Source: Akkermansia muciniphila (GTDB lineage: Bacteria > Verrucomicrobiota > Verrucomicrobiia > Verrucomicrobiales > Akkermansiaceae). Taken from it: a stretch of DNA of 58,345 nt. Below the pieces are notes generated by a model that saw nothing but the letters and a program-made list of their open reading frames with translations, was not told the DNA's origin and did not search any database. Positions within the stretch are counted from its first letter, which is position 1. Each line of letters opens with the position of its first letter. Below, piece by piece: positions 1 to 8,433 of the stretch. The translations under genes and the position numbers were made by a program. The stretch spans positions 1 to 58,345 of the forward strand of contig CAMAQB010000009.1 of NCBI GenBank assembly GCA_945860285.1, given 5' to 3'.

Positions 1-66
1 GGCTTGCTTCATGTTTGCTATTACCTTACGGTTTACCGCGCAGAGGCGGTGGTATTTGTCACTCAT
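1..66 (-). CDS. N-terminus of an unidentified gene running off the left edge
   Basis: An ATG at 66 on the minus strand opens a frame that stays open to the window edge. Its 22 residues begin MSDKYHRLCAVNRKV. The fragment is too short for any family assignment. A strand-matched gene (299-748) lies behind it, so the two could be transcribed together. This is only a weak coding call, because 22 open codons can occur by chance. Confidence 0.3.
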   Translation of the reverse strand, partial: MSDKYHRLCAVNRKVIANMKQA

Positions 67-298
67 AGTCAGTTTGTTCTAAAACCAGACTAGATGAATC
101 CCCGCCTCTGCATATCTAACTTTTATTCGCTAACAACCTGAAACCGCCCGGATCATTCCTTGCGAGTCGGATAGGTCATCACCTCATGAGTGCACGTCAC
201 AGCCGAAAGGCGGCGCCAATACGGAGACAAAGCGTGCATGTTGGATGATCGACCCGGGCAATCTTGTGCGGCCGGCATGGCCAAGACACTGGCAAAAG

Positions 299-748
299 TC
301 ATTTTGTCTCCTGATTTCCCTTTATTGGGTTTTTGCTCTCGATGGGTCGCTTCGGCCTGGGTGTCGGTCTGATAATGACAGGCTTGAAGTAGTCGTTAAT
401 CGGGGTTTTTGGCAGTGGAGGCAAATCAAGGATCTGCCTGAGCAAGTCGGGCGAAGTGGATTTGCCCGACCGCATGACTGCCCCGACCTCATCGACGATC
501 TTTTGTGTCTGCTCAGGCTGGCTCTCGGCAAGGTATTTCAGAATGCGCAAAAGCAACATGCTCAGAATCGCATTCTCCTGCTCAACCTCGCGAATCCGCT
601 TCTCGACAACATGAGCCAAACGTGTGGTCTGCATTTTGTTGTTCATCGCGGCGCTGGATGCGGCTTGCGCTGTTGTAGCAGCTTCCTCGATGCGCTCGTC
701 CTGAAAAACGTCTGCGAAATCGCCATATAACAGGCTTGAAAGCTTCAT
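299..748 (-). CDS. Small hypothetical protein with central coiled coil
   Basis: 149 residues, no family recognised. The protein is alanine-rich up to about residue 35. It then has a charged heptad-like stretch (about residues 45-85, containing VEKRIREVEQENAIL) predicted to form a coiled coil. The tail is basic and proline-rich, ending near PTPRPKRPIESKNPIKGN. There is no signal peptide or membrane segment, so it is probably cytoplasmic and may self-associate or bind nucleic acid. The ATG at 748 has no convincing ribosome-binding site. The competing plus-strand frame over the same DNA looks like a shadow because its composition is erratic. The 232 bases on its left and 236 on its right hold no other supported gene. 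Confidence 0.5.
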   Translation of the reverse strand: MKLSSLLYGDFADVFQDERIEEAATTAQAASSAAMNNKMQTTRLAHVVEKRIREVEQENAILSMLLLRILKYLAESQPEQTQKIVDEVGAVMRSGKSTSPDLLRQILDLPPLPKTPINDYFKPVIIRPTPRPKRPIESKNPIKGNQETK

Positions 749-984
749 GGTATGCTGTCTGCTTTGTATGAAAATTGAAAGGTGCGCGACGGCTCCACCA
801 TCATCGCCGACAGTATTATCCAGCGCTCTGAAATAGGAATGAGGGAACGATTGGCGAAAAGAGCGGAATTGTCTTTTCGATTGATTTGAAATCTACTTAC
901 GGCCTTTCGAGCCGGCATTGTGCCCATGTCCACTATCCATCCTGCAAGCATGATGACGAAAATAAGATGTCGGTTCCGCTAGAT

Positions 985-1983
985 TCACGAACCCCAGCTG
1001 AAGCGCTCGGGGATCCACACATAGGAATCCTTCAACGGTTCGGCGAGATGGCCGATGCCCGGCCAGGGCAGGTGGAATCCATAGAGACGCGTTTTTTCGG
1101 CAATGGCCCGCGAGTAGACTTTTTTCCGGGTGATGACGGCAAGTGCAGGGTCGTGATCGAAGGCGATCGTCCAGTTGGGATTCTTGAACATTAGGAGGTG
1201 GTGATGTGCCAGATCGACGATGTGCAGCATTGATTCGCCTTTGGAGCTGATCCGGAAAATCGCATGCCCGGCCGTGTGTCCCGGTGCGGCCTCGACCACG
1301 ATGTCGCCATTCCACAGCGACGCGCCATGTTTCAATGCCTTGCTCACCGGCTTGAGAATGTCGAAACGGCGGCGGTTGTCCTTGATCAAGCCCGGCAGCT
1401 CGCCCTTGTCGCGTTTGGACTTGGAAAAATCAGGCTCCTTCGAAAACCAGAAATCCAGTTCATCCTGCAATACGTAAAATTCCGCGTTGGGAAATGTGAT
1501 CGCGTTGTCGGTCACGAACCCACCGATGTGATCGCCATGGGCGTGGCTGAGAAACGCGGCGGTGACATCGGATTTCTTGATGCCAATTGTTTCCAAGGCG
1601 GGAAAAAACCAGCCGAAGTTGTTGTTGTTCACTTTGCCGAATCCTGCATCGAAAATCGCGACTTCCTTGCCTTTGCGCAGCACCAGACAATTCACATAGA
1701 GTGGAATGCCATCGAGCCTTTCGAAATTCCCGGTCATTTCCTCCTTCATCAATCCGCGGTCGCTCTCCGGATGCATCAGGTTGAGCGACTGCTGGATCAG
1801 CGCGTGGCCGTCGCTGATCGAAAACGCCTCGATATCGCCGATTTGAAATCGATAGATGTTCGGATTTCGAAAAGGTTCGACAGCGGCTCCCTGTTTTTCC
1901 TCCGCAGGTGCGGAGCTGAGTTGTGAAAGCAGCGCGGCGGAACTGGCCAGAAACGTGCGGCGGGACCATGAGGGTTCGGACAT
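985..1983 (-). CDS. Tat-exported MBL-fold metallo-hydrolase
   Basis: 332 residues from the ATG at 1983. I prefer this to an in-frame start 66 bases upstream because the protein then opens with a twin-arginine signal (SWSRRTFLASSAALL) and a good promoter ends just before it. The mature part is a metallo-beta-lactamase fold. It has the zinc-binding motif SHAHGDHIGG (HxHxDH) and later metal-ligand regions around GHTAGHA and the DLAHHH stretch. Relatives include lactonases of the AHL-degrading type and other periplasmic esterases. The substrate cannot be read from the sequence. The gene is divergent from the TM2 gene at 2085. Confidence 0.85.
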   Translation of the reverse strand: MSEPSWSRRTFLASSAALLSQLSSAPAEEKQGAAVEPFRNPNIYRFQIGDIEAFSISDGHALIQQSLNLMHPESDRGLMKEEMTGNFERLDGIPLYVNCLVLRKGKEVAIFDAGFGKVNNNNFGWFFPALETIGIKKSDVTAAFLSHAHGDHIGGFVTDNAITFPNAEFYVLQDELDFWFSKEPDFSKSKRDKGELPGLIKDNRRRFDILKPVSKALKHGASLWNGDIVVEAAPGHTAGHAIFRISSKGESMLHIVDLAHHHLLMFKNPNWTIAFDHDPALAVITRKKVYSRAIAEKTRLYGFHLPWPGIGHLAEPLKDSYVWIPERFSWGS

Positions 1984-1989
1984 GGATTC

Positions 1990-2017
1990 AGCATAAATTC
2001 TTTTCCTTGACTGGCAA
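1990..2017 (-). promoter_or_regulatory. Sigma-70-type promoter of the MBL-fold gene
   Basis: On the minus strand TTGCCA (2012-2017) is separated by 16 bases from TATGCT (1990-1995). The expected transcription start falls on or next to the ATG at 1983, so the transcript would be leaderless or nearly so. Confidence 0.5.
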
Positions 2018-2068
2018 GCCGCCATTCCAAAAAAATCCGTGAATTCCAATGGTGCTATTGTCTTTCAC

Positions 2069-2077
2069 TGCTAGAGT
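2069..2077 (+). promoter_or_regulatory. Extended -10 promoter of the TM2 gene
   Basis: TG-C-TAGAGT is an extended -10 element at 2069-2077 with no good -35. It predicts a start near 2084, one base ahead of the GTG at 2085. It therefore argues against the upstream ATG at 2049 as the translation start. Confidence 0.35.
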
Positions 2078-2084
2078 GTTCGCC

Positions 2085-2462
2085 GTGAAAGGAACGCACG
2101 AAACCTGGTTGGGTTATATTTTCTGGATTCTTGGGTTCACCGGACTGCACCGGTTTTATTTCGGCAAAAAAATCAGCGGGGCGATTTGGTTTGTGACTCT
2201 TGGCGTTTGCGGCATCGGCTGGCTGGTGGATCTTTTTCTGATTCCGAGGATGCGGCGCGAAGCTGATGCCCGTTATCGTCAGGGCGGCAAGGATTTCACC
2301 CTGTGTTGGCTGTTGCAGGCCTTTCTCGGAATTTTCGGACTGCACCGCTTTTACCTTGGCAAATGGGTCACGGGGCTGGTCTGGCTGCTCACTGGCGGAC
2401 TGTTGGGGGTCGGCTGGATTTATGATTTTTTCACCCTGAACGAACAGCTCGCAGCGGCGTGA
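2085..2462 (+). CDS. TM2 domain membrane protein with duplicated domain
   Basis: 125 residues from GTG 2085. An in-frame ATG at 2049 would add 12 residues but lies upstream of the apparent promoter. The protein contains two TM2 modules. Each has two hydrophobic helices with the family signature G-x-HRFYxGK: GLHRFYFGKKISG near residue 20 and GLHRFYLGKWVTG near residue 80. A short basic linker (PRMRREADARYRQG) joins them. TM2 proteins are small inner-membrane proteins of unknown role. Duplication inside one chain is common enough not to be remarkable. Function is not inferable from the neighbours. Confidence 0.8.
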   Translation: MKGTHETWLGYIFWILGFTGLHRFYFGKKISGAIWFVTLGVCGIGWLVDLFLIPRMRREADARYRQGGKDFTLCWLLQAFLGIFGLHRFYLGKWVTGLVWLLTGGLLGVGWIYDFFTLNEQLAAA

Positions 2463-2482
2463 AAAACGTCCGCGTTCCGTGA

Positions 2483-2511
2483 TTGCCATCCGTCTGTATT
2501 GACGCTAGAGT
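2483..2511 (+). promoter_or_regulatory. Sigma-70-type promoter of the penicillin-binding protein gene
   Basis: TTGCCA (2483-2488), a 17-base spacer, then TAGAGT (2506-2511). The predicted start is near 2518, about 11 bases before the ATG at 2529. It supports that start over the in-frame upstream one at 2499. Confidence 0.5.
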
Positions 2512-2528
2512 CACCGCCTGTGCAGGTC

Positions 2529-4643
2529 ATGAGAAAAACCGCTGCTATTGCCGCAATCGGAATGGGATTGTGGATTTCCGCCCACGCACAAGAGCCTGCC
2601 GCATCGGCCACGGACCCGTCGAGCAGCGATGCCTCGGTGAAGGGACTCAAAAACGCCCGCGTGATCACCCTGGCGATCCCCGCCCCGCGTGGCCAGATTC
2701 TCGACCGCGAAGGCGAGCCTTTCGCCCAGAACCGTGTGACCTATCAGATGGCTCTGCAGTATCCGCAGTTCGAAAATGTCGGCAAGGAATTCGTCATCGA
2801 ATGGGGACGCAAAAGACAGCAGGAATTGAAAACGCTGCTGCCGAAGTGCTGGGAAAAAAGCGACGAGGAACTTTGGGCGCATTACCAGGACCGCCGCTGG
2901 CTGCCTTTGTATCTCTCCGGCTTCATCGGTGGCACCCATGCTGCGGAACTGTCGAAAAAGCTCGGCGATCGCACCGACCTGGCGCTGTTGCCGGTGTACT
3001 CCCGTCATTACCCCTGCGGCAGCGTTGCAGCCCATGTCATCGGCTATACCGGCAGCGCGGGAAAACTTCCCAGCGGACCGATCAATTTCAATGATCCGCT
3101 CTGGGAAATGACCGAGGGCAAATCCGGACTGGAAATGCTCTATGACAAACAGCTCTCCGGAACACCGGGCATGAAACGCATCCTCTACAACAACGAAGGT
3201 GTGAAACTGCAGGAGGAAATCGTCAAACGCCCGCAGGCCGGCGGTAATGTCGTCACCACCCTGAACATGCGCTGGCAGCAGCGCGCGGAAACCGTTCTCC
3301 GCGAGGGATGCCAGCGCGGGGCATTTGTGGTGATCGATGTCACCACCGGTGAGGTGCTGGTCATGGCCTCGCGACCGAGTTTTGATCTAACGGAATTTGT
3401 CGGCGGCATCAGTGCGGCTCGATTCAAGGAATTGAATGAAGACCCCGGCGCGCCGTTGTTCGCGCGGGCCTTCGCCGCCCAATACCCGCCGGCATCGACA
3501 TTCAAGGCCGTAGTCGCTTTGGCCGCGCTGCACGACGAAACAATTACCGAGAAATCCACCATCTATGCGCCCGCCTTCCTGCAGTTTCCTGGCCACAAGA
3601 TCCGCAACGCCTCGGGTCGGGCCGAGGGCAGCATCGCGGTGAAATACGCGCTCGCCCGATCCTGCAACACGTGGTTTGCCCAGGTGGGCATCGATTGCGG
3701 GCCTAACAACTTTCTGGCCATGGCCCGCCGCCTCGGCTATGGCGAAAAATCCGGGCTGCCGCTCGTCGGCGAGGCCACCGGGCTGGTCCCCACCAACGAA
3801 TGGATGCTGGCCAATCAAAAGCGCCGCTTCATGAACGGCGACAGCGCCAACATGGCGATCGGTCAGGGCGTGCTGCTGTCCACTCCGCTGCAGGTTGCCC
3901 AGGGAATGGCAGGCATCGGCAATGGCAAAGCGCTGCCCAAGTTGCAATTGATCCGCCAGGTCCAGGACGGCAAGGGCCGCGTGGTGCAGCAATCGATCCC
4001 GGAAGTCCGCACCGATCTCGGCCTCGCGAAAAACGCCGCACTGGTTGTCCACAGAGGCATGCGCGATGTTGTCAATGAAGGCTATGGAACCGGCAAAAAC
4101 GGCGCTCTCAGCTGGACGGTCATGTGCGGAAAAACCGGCACCGCCCAGTGGGGACCAGCTTCGAAAAACCAGCGACTGGCCTGGTTTGCTGGTTTTTTCC
4201 CCTTCGAAAACCCGCGCTTCGCCTATGCGGTCATCTATGAAGGACGACCGGGACAGACGATCAGCGGCGGACGCATGGCGGCTCCGATGGTGCACGCGTT
4301 TTTCAACCCTCTGCGCAAGGAAATCGAGTCGATCATTGCGGTGCCCAAGAAAGCCAAGGTGGTAGTCGATGAGGACCGCGGTAAAGCCACGCCTGGAGAC
4401 GACTCGATCCGCGCGATTCCCGTGCTTCCGGAAGACGAGGAAAACGCGGGTGTTCCGCGCGCGCTACCCGTGCAGCCCGAAGACGAGGAAACCACTGTCG
4501 TTCCCAAAGATGAAGAGGAGACGATGAAAGTCCCCTCCACAGATGAGGAAAGCGATGAACCGGAAAAAGAGGCGCAGCGGGCCATTCCCGTGGACGATAC
4601 CGAGGAAACCGGCGACGAAATTGAAATGACACCGGGACAGTGA
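2529..4643 (+). CDS. Class B penicillin-binding protein (PBP2/FtsI-type transpeptidase)
   Basis: 704 residues. It cross-links peptidoglycan in the periplasm. All three transpeptidase motifs are visible: S323-TFK (SxxK nucleophile), S378-CN (SxN), and K535-TG-TA. The N-terminal dimerisation region includes the typical RGQILDREG. Instead of a clear cytoplasmic tail plus anchor helix, the protein starts with a short signal-like segment (MRKTAAIAAIGMGLWISAHA) that could be cleaved or act as an anchor. The last ~75 residues are a very acidic, low-complexity tail with repeats of the type RAxPVxPEDEE. Such a tail is not usual for PBP2 or FtsI. No rodA or fts gene is adjacent, so an elongation versus division role is undecided. 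Confidence 0.9.
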   Translation: MRKTAAIAAIGMGLWISAHAQEPAASATDPSSSDASVKGLKNARVITLAIPAPRGQILDREGEPFAQNRVTYQMALQYPQFENVGKEFVIEWGRKRQQELKTLLPKCWEKSDEELWAHYQDRRWLPLYLSGFIGGTHAAELSKKLGDRTDLALLPVYSRHYPCGSVAAHVIGYTGSAGKLPSGPINFNDPLWEMTEGKSGLEMLYDKQLSGTPGMKRILYNNEGVKLQEEIVKRPQAGGNVVTTLNMRWQQRAETVLREGCQRGAFVVIDVTTGEVLVMASRPSFDLTEFVGGISAARFKELNEDPGAPLFARAFAAQYPPASTFKAVVALAALHDETITEKSTIYAPAFLQFPGHKIRNASGRAEGSIAVKYALARSCNTWFAQVGIDCGPNNFLAMARRLGYGEKSGLPLVGEATGLVPTNEWMLANQKRRFMNGDSANMAIGQGVLLSTPLQVAQGMAGIGNGKALPKLQLIRQVQDGKGRVVQQSIPEVRTDLGLAKNAALVVHRGMRDVVNEGYGTGKNGALSWTVMCGKTGTAQWGPASKNQRLAWFAGFFPFENPRFAYAVIYEGRPGQTISGGRMAAPMVHAFFNPLRKEIESIIAVPKKAKVVVDEDRGKATPGDDSIRAIPVLPEDEENAGVPRALPVQPEDEETTVVPKDEEETMKVPSTDEESDEPEKEAQRAIPVDDTEETGDEIEMTPGQ

Positions 4644-4689
4644 TTATGCCCGTGGCAAACAGTCGCAATCAAACCGTCGCATCCCCACC

Positions 4690-5379
4690 ATGACACTGAG
4701 TTCAATGATTGCGGAAATGTGGTGGCACCGGCATTGGTGGGCGATCCTCATGTGCATCCTTTGCATGCCGGTTTTTGCATCGGTCGTTTTCGCCGGATGG
4801 CTGCGTCGTCAGGAGGCGATGAATCTCGAAACCGGCTCCAAATGCTGGGATACCTTCACCAAGGTCGTGGGCGCATTCACCGTGATCTTCTCCGGGGCGA
4901 TGGTGTTCGGGAAATACATCGAACAACAAGAGGTCTTGCATGCGGCACAACTGCAACAAGGCATGCGCGAGATCAATCTCCAGCAGGCCGCTTTTCTGCG
5001 GCAGAAGCTTGAGTTCGATTCGGCCCGCCATGAAAGAAAGCGCGCCTTGTTTGAAGAAACAAAAGTGCTTGTCGCCCACCTGGCCAAAACCGCAGAGCCG
5101 GATGCCAAGTCGATTGATCGTTTTGATCAGTTGTATCTGGGCGCCTTGATCGGTGTCGAACTACCGAATGGCCCGGTTGAGGCTGCCATGGTCCGTTTTG
5201 AGCGAAAACTAAGGAAAGCCTCCAGCGCTCCATCGGAAGATCTTTACTCACTGTCGCTGCAACTTTCGAAGGCCTGCGAACAGGAACTCAAGGAGTCGGA
5301 AGACGCCTTGCTGGCACAGCACGCGGCGATCGTCTCCTTGGTGAATTCGCAACCCAACAACGATCGCCCCGCGAAGTAG
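4690..5379 (+). CDS. Two-helix membrane protein with coiled coil, unknown function
   Basis: 229 residues, no family recognised. There are two hydrophobic helices near the N-terminus: about residues 15-38 after the Trp-rich WWHRHWW, and about 55-75. A long charged helical region follows (about 76-120, rich in Gln, Glu and Arg) and looks like a coiled coil. The C-terminal half is soluble and helical. It starts 46 bases after the penicillin-binding protein gene on the same strand and may be co-transcribed with it. The start has no recognisable ribosome-binding site. Confidence 0.65.
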   Translation: MTLSSMIAEMWWHRHWWAILMCILCMPVFASVVFAGWLRRQEAMNLETGSKCWDTFTKVVGAFTVIFSGAMVFGKYIEQQEVLHAAQLQQGMREINLQQAAFLRQKLEFDSARHERKRALFEETKVLVAHLAKTAEPDAKSIDRFDQLYLGALIGVELPNGPVEAAMVRFERKLRKASSAPSEDLYSLSLQLSKACEQELKESEDALLAQHAAIVSLVNSQPNNDRPAK

Positions 5380-5413
5380 CGCCGGAGTTGCGCGCAACAG
5401 CACTGCAATGGCC

Positions 5414-5464
5414 GATATGCAAATTGACACCCGTTGCCTCAACGCATAGCCTCACTTGCATATC
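5414..5464 (+). promoter_or_regulatory. Promoter bracketed by a 9-bp inverted repeat, upstream of the DUF6288 gene
   Basis: TTGACA (5424-5429), 17 bases, then TAGCCT (5447-5452) forms a strong sigma-70-type promoter. It predicts a start near 5459 and a ~25-base leader. GATATGCAA (5414-5422) and its exact reverse complement TTGCATATC (5456-5464) flank it, centre to centre about 42 bp (four helical turns). This arrangement suits a paired operator or a repressor loop. A protein binding there is inferred only. Confidence 0.5.
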
Positions 5465-5483
5465 AAGTTGCAATTCACAAGCC

Positions 5484-7019
5484 ATGAGACGATTCAAACT
5501 CTTTACCGCGCTCACCATTTCCGCTTTGCTCGTCGGCATCGCATCGCCGTTGCTGGCTCAAGTCGCCTATGACAATGGCCAGCCTTGGAACCAGCGCGCC
5601 GATTCCGGGCCCGATGCGGAAGTGCCGGGCTGGTACTACAATTTGGGCCTCACCGGCATTCGCGCGGAGTTGGTGGCAAAGGAACCCAAAGCATTGCTGG
5701 TGAAACATGTCTTCGCCAGGACTCCGGCGCACGGTGTCGTCAAGGTCAATGACCTGATCGTCGGAGCAGCCGGCAAGATGTTCCAACGTCCGCATCGCAA
5801 TGGCTACGGCATGAAAATTTTCGGCGCGGACGGACCGGTCGCGGAGCTTGCGGAGGCTCTGGAAGCCTGCCAGGGACCAACCGGCACAGGACTGCTCGGA
5901 TTGACGTTAGAGCGCGACAAAAAGAAAATCGAAGTGGAACTGAAAATCGGAAATAAGTACGGCGCTTATGCCGCCTCCTATCCAGCCCATTGTCCCAAGT
6001 CGGACAAAATTCTCAAGGAGTTGCTCGATTACATTGCCAAGCAGCAAAACGAAGACGGTTCCTTCGGCGATCCAGTGCACAATACTTTTTCTGTTCTGGC
6101 CATGCTCGGAAGCGGCGAGAAGCATTACCTGGCGGATGTCGAACGCAACTTGCGCCATCTTTGCAAATCCATTGACGAGACCGGCAAGAACGACAGGAGA
6201 TATGGCTTGATCAACTGGACCTACATGGGCGCGGCGATCGTGCTGAGCGAGTACTATCTTGCAACCAGGAAAGCATGGGTGCTGCCGGAGTTGGAAAAAA
6301 TCCATGCGCTGCTCAACGAGGGTCAGTACCTCGACATGTCGCAGATCGATCCGAAGTCGAAGAAATCGCATCCGGACAGCTATCCCAAAGGTCCACAGCA
6401 GGCTCATGGCGGCTGGGGCCACAACCCGGGCTTCGAGGGCTATGGTCCGATCGCCATGATCACCGCCCAAGGCGCGCTCACCTACTCCTTGATGCAGCGC
6501 TGCGGCATCAAGATCGATCGCAGCCGTCACGAAGCGGCATACAAATTTCTCAAAAGGGGCACAGGGAAAAACGGCTACATGTGGTATGCTGACGAACCCG
6601 GCGGGGGACCGGACGACTGGGCGGACATGGGCCGGACAGGTGCCGCTGGCATCGCCAACTTCCTCAGCCCTTATAGTGACAACGAATACCGCAGGCAGGC
6701 CCTGATGCGTTCCCGCGTGATCGGCGATCATCCGCAAAGCTTTCCTGACACGCACGGATCGCCGACCATGGGAATGGCCTACACAGCGCTGGCCGCGAAT
6801 ATCGAACCTGAAAACTTCCGCAAGTTGATGGATGCCAACCGCTGGTGGTTCACGATGGCGCAATGCAACGACGGCACTTTTTACTACCAGCCCAATCGCG
6901 ACAACGCAGGTTACGGATCGGATGCCCGAATGACAGCCTCGTGCGTTGTCGCATTCATCTACACCATCCCGAAGCGGAACCTGGTAATCACCGGCAGGGA
7001 CGTGCCGCCGGCCAAATGA
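5484..7019 (+). CDS. DUF6288 family secreted protein (PDZ-like plus alpha/alpha toroid)
   Basis: 511 residues from ATG 5484, chosen because it gives a clean signal peptide (RRFKLFTALTISALLVGIASPLLAQ) and follows the promoter. Residues ~40-165 resemble a PDZ-like module (VKVNDLIVGAAGKMF). The rest resembles the repeat-helical terpenoid-cyclase/prenyltransferase toroid, with phrases such as QQNEDGSFGDPVHNTFSVLAMLGSGEKHYL and AHGGWGHNPGFEGYGP. DUF6288 proteins are common in Verrucomicrobiota and Planctomycetota, and I know of no established activity. The next gene starts 73 bases downstream and also encodes a secreted protein, so the two may form one unit. Confidence 0.8.
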   Translation: MRRFKLFTALTISALLVGIASPLLAQVAYDNGQPWNQRADSGPDAEVPGWYYNLGLTGIRAELVAKEPKALLVKHVFARTPAHGVVKVNDLIVGAAGKMFQRPHRNGYGMKIFGADGPVAELAEALEACQGPTGTGLLGLTLERDKKKIEVELKIGNKYGAYAASYPAHCPKSDKILKELLDYIAKQQNEDGSFGDPVHNTFSVLAMLGSGEKHYLADVERNLRHLCKSIDETGKNDRRYGLINWTYMGAAIVLSEYYLATRKAWVLPELEKIHALLNEGQYLDMSQIDPKSKKSHPDSYPKGPQQAHGGWGHNPGFEGYGPIAMITAQGALTYSLMQRCGIKIDRSRHEAAYKFLKRGTGKNGYMWYADEPGGGPDDWADMGRTGAAGIANFLSPYSDNEYRRQALMRSRVIGDHPQSFPDTHGSPTMGMAYTALAANIEPENFRKLMDANRWWFTMAQCNDGTFYYQPNRDNAGYGSDARMTASCVVAFIYTIPKRNLVITGRDVPPAK

Positions 7020-7092
7020 AGCGATGTGAAGGAATCGTCCCGCTCATGATTTTTGTCCGACCCGTGGGTCAAGAAATCAACCGCAGCCCTCC

Positions 7093-8058
7093 ATGAAAGC
7101 ATTTCCAAAAATCGCCACGTTCTGCCTGTTCGCTTTGAGTCAATGTTTCTTCGCAAGGGCTACGCCGAACATCGCTCCTCAGGGCGAAGAGTTGCTTGTG
7201 ATCGACAACGGTGCGGTGAAAGTCGGCATCGATCGTGCAAAGGGTGCCTCGATCACCTGGCTTTCGTGGACAGCATACCCGAAAAACATCGTGAACATCG
7301 CCGATCCCGGTCGACTCATCCAGCAGTCCTACTATGCTGGTGCCAGACTTGATCGATCCGCCGACGGTCAGAGCAAGGACTGGAAACCCTGGCCGTGGAA
7401 TCCCATTCAAGGTGGCGGAGTGTCTTCGTGGGCCCGTGTCAATGAGTTCAAACGCATTGATGAAAAAACGCTTTTTGGCGAAACGATTCCCAAACTCTGG
7501 GACATGCCTGATGAGAATGCCACCGCACTGATGCGTCAATGGACGGGTTTCGAGCCCACCATGCCGAATGTGGTCACCGTGCATTGTGAACTCGTCTGCA
7601 GTCGCGCGGAGTCCGATCGATGGGGGCCCGCCCGACCCGCCCATCAGGAGATTCCCGCCAGCTACTTCACGCGCAATTTCAGCAACGTGAAGAGCTATCT
7701 AGGTGACGGAAAATGGCGCGACGAAGTCCAGGCGCCAGGACCGCCATGGGGACGGGTGAATCCACCCCGCAAGGCGCTCGCCTGCTTTGAGACAAACGGT
7801 CAAGGCATCGCGATTTTCAGCCCCACCGCCACCATTCACTGGAATTTCGGTCCGCATGGCGCTGGCTCGAGCGACGATCCGAAATCCTCTCCGTGCGTGC
7901 ACATGGCTCCCCTTGACCTTGTCAGTCTTGGTCCACGTTCCATCTATTCGTACCGCTACTGGATGGTCGTCGGCACCGAAGCGGAAATTTCCGCACGCCT
8001 GGAATTGCTCTGGCAAAAATATTCCGCGGAACGTGCCCTGTTGCGCGAGTCCAAGTAG
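7093..8058 (+). CDS. Secreted protein of unknown function
   Basis: 321 residues with a clear signal peptide (MKAFPKIATFCLFALSQCFFARA). The mature protein opens with EELLVIDNGAVKVGIDRAKGASITWLSW. This resembles the beta-sandwich opening of proteins that bind or remodel carbohydrate, but I cannot name a family. Aromatic residues (W, Y) are frequent, which would fit carbohydrate contact. It follows the DUF6288 gene on the same strand. Its stop is followed by about 200 bases before the first small-RNA promoter. Confidence 0.65.
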   Translation: MKAFPKIATFCLFALSQCFFARATPNIAPQGEELLVIDNGAVKVGIDRAKGASITWLSWTAYPKNIVNIADPGRLIQQSYYAGARLDRSADGQSKDWKPWPWNPIQGGGVSSWARVNEFKRIDEKTLFGETIPKLWDMPDENATALMRQWTGFEPTMPNVVTVHCELVCSRAESDRWGPARPAHQEIPASYFTRNFSNVKSYLGDGKWRDEVQAPGPPWGRVNPPRKALACFETNGQGIAIFSPTATIHWNFGPHGAGSSDDPKSSPCVHMAPLDLVSLGPRSIYSYRYWMVVGTEAEISARLELLWQKYSAERALLRESK

Positions 8059-8271
8059 CATTTCAATGCACGGCAATTCACCAGCGATTTTCTAACACAA
8101 ACATCATCTCGATGAAACCCGTCGTGACCCAGGGCGCGGGATCAAATCAGGAAGATCTTCGAGGCTTGCATGAAAGCTTGTGCGATTGCTGTTTCTGATC
8201 CACCAGGCCGGGAGGGGGAATCAGGACCCGGTGACATTATGATCAAATTTTTTCATGCGTTTCGAGAAATT

Positions 8272-8288
8272 TTGGCACGTCACGCGCT
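8272..8288 (+). promoter_or_regulatory. Sigma-54 (RpoN) promoter 1
   Basis: TTGGCACG (8272-8279), four bases, then GCGCT (8284-8288). GG at -25/-24 and GC at -13/-12 are separated by exactly 10 bases, as required for sigma-54. Only the TT of the usual TTGC is missing. The start would be about 8299. A perfect palindrome GAAGATCTTC at 8151-8160, roughly 140 bases upstream of that start, is in the right range for an enhancer-binding-protein site. That role is inferred. Confidence 0.55.
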
Positions 8289-8298
8289 TATTCCATCC

Positions 8299-8384
8299 CA
8301 GCAGCAATCGGGTTTTTGGGTTTTCCTTTTGCAGCAACGAAATACACATGACGGGCTGGTGTGCGAACATCAGCCCGTTTTGTT
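8299..8384 (+). ncRNA. Candidate sigma-54-dependent small RNA 1
   Basis: About 86 nt from the predicted start of promoter 1 to the end of its terminator. It carries the 16-nt block GGTTTTTGGGTTTTCC at 8311-8326, then a ~24-nt unstructured stretch, then the terminator hairpin. The same block at the same offset (about +12/+13) occurs in the second RNA. No open frame with a plausible start lies inside. The pyrimidine/G-rich block exposed near the 5' end would be the natural base-pairing seed. Existence as an RNA is inferred from promoter, conserved block and terminator together. Confidence 0.55.
8351..8381 (+). terminator. Rho-independent terminator of candidate sRNA 1
   Basis: ACGGGCTG (8351-8358) pairs perfectly with CAGCCCGT (8371-8378). 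The stem extends inward by three more pairs including one G-T, with loop TGCGAA. TTTTG follows immediately. Confidence 0.6.
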
Positions 8385-8406
8385 CCCGAGTGATTCCCTG
8401 TCATGG

Positions 8407-8423
8407 TTGGCACGGGATTTGCT
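8407..8423 (+). promoter_or_regulatory. Sigma-54 (RpoN) promoter 2, full consensus
   Basis: TTGGCACG (8407-8414), GGAT, TTGCT (8419-8423) matches the textbook -24/-12 consensus at every conserved base. The predicted start is 8434. The promoter lies 23 bases after the terminator stem of sRNA 1, and no coding start follows it on this strand. Confidence 0.75.
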
Positions 8424-8433
8424 TCAACAGATC

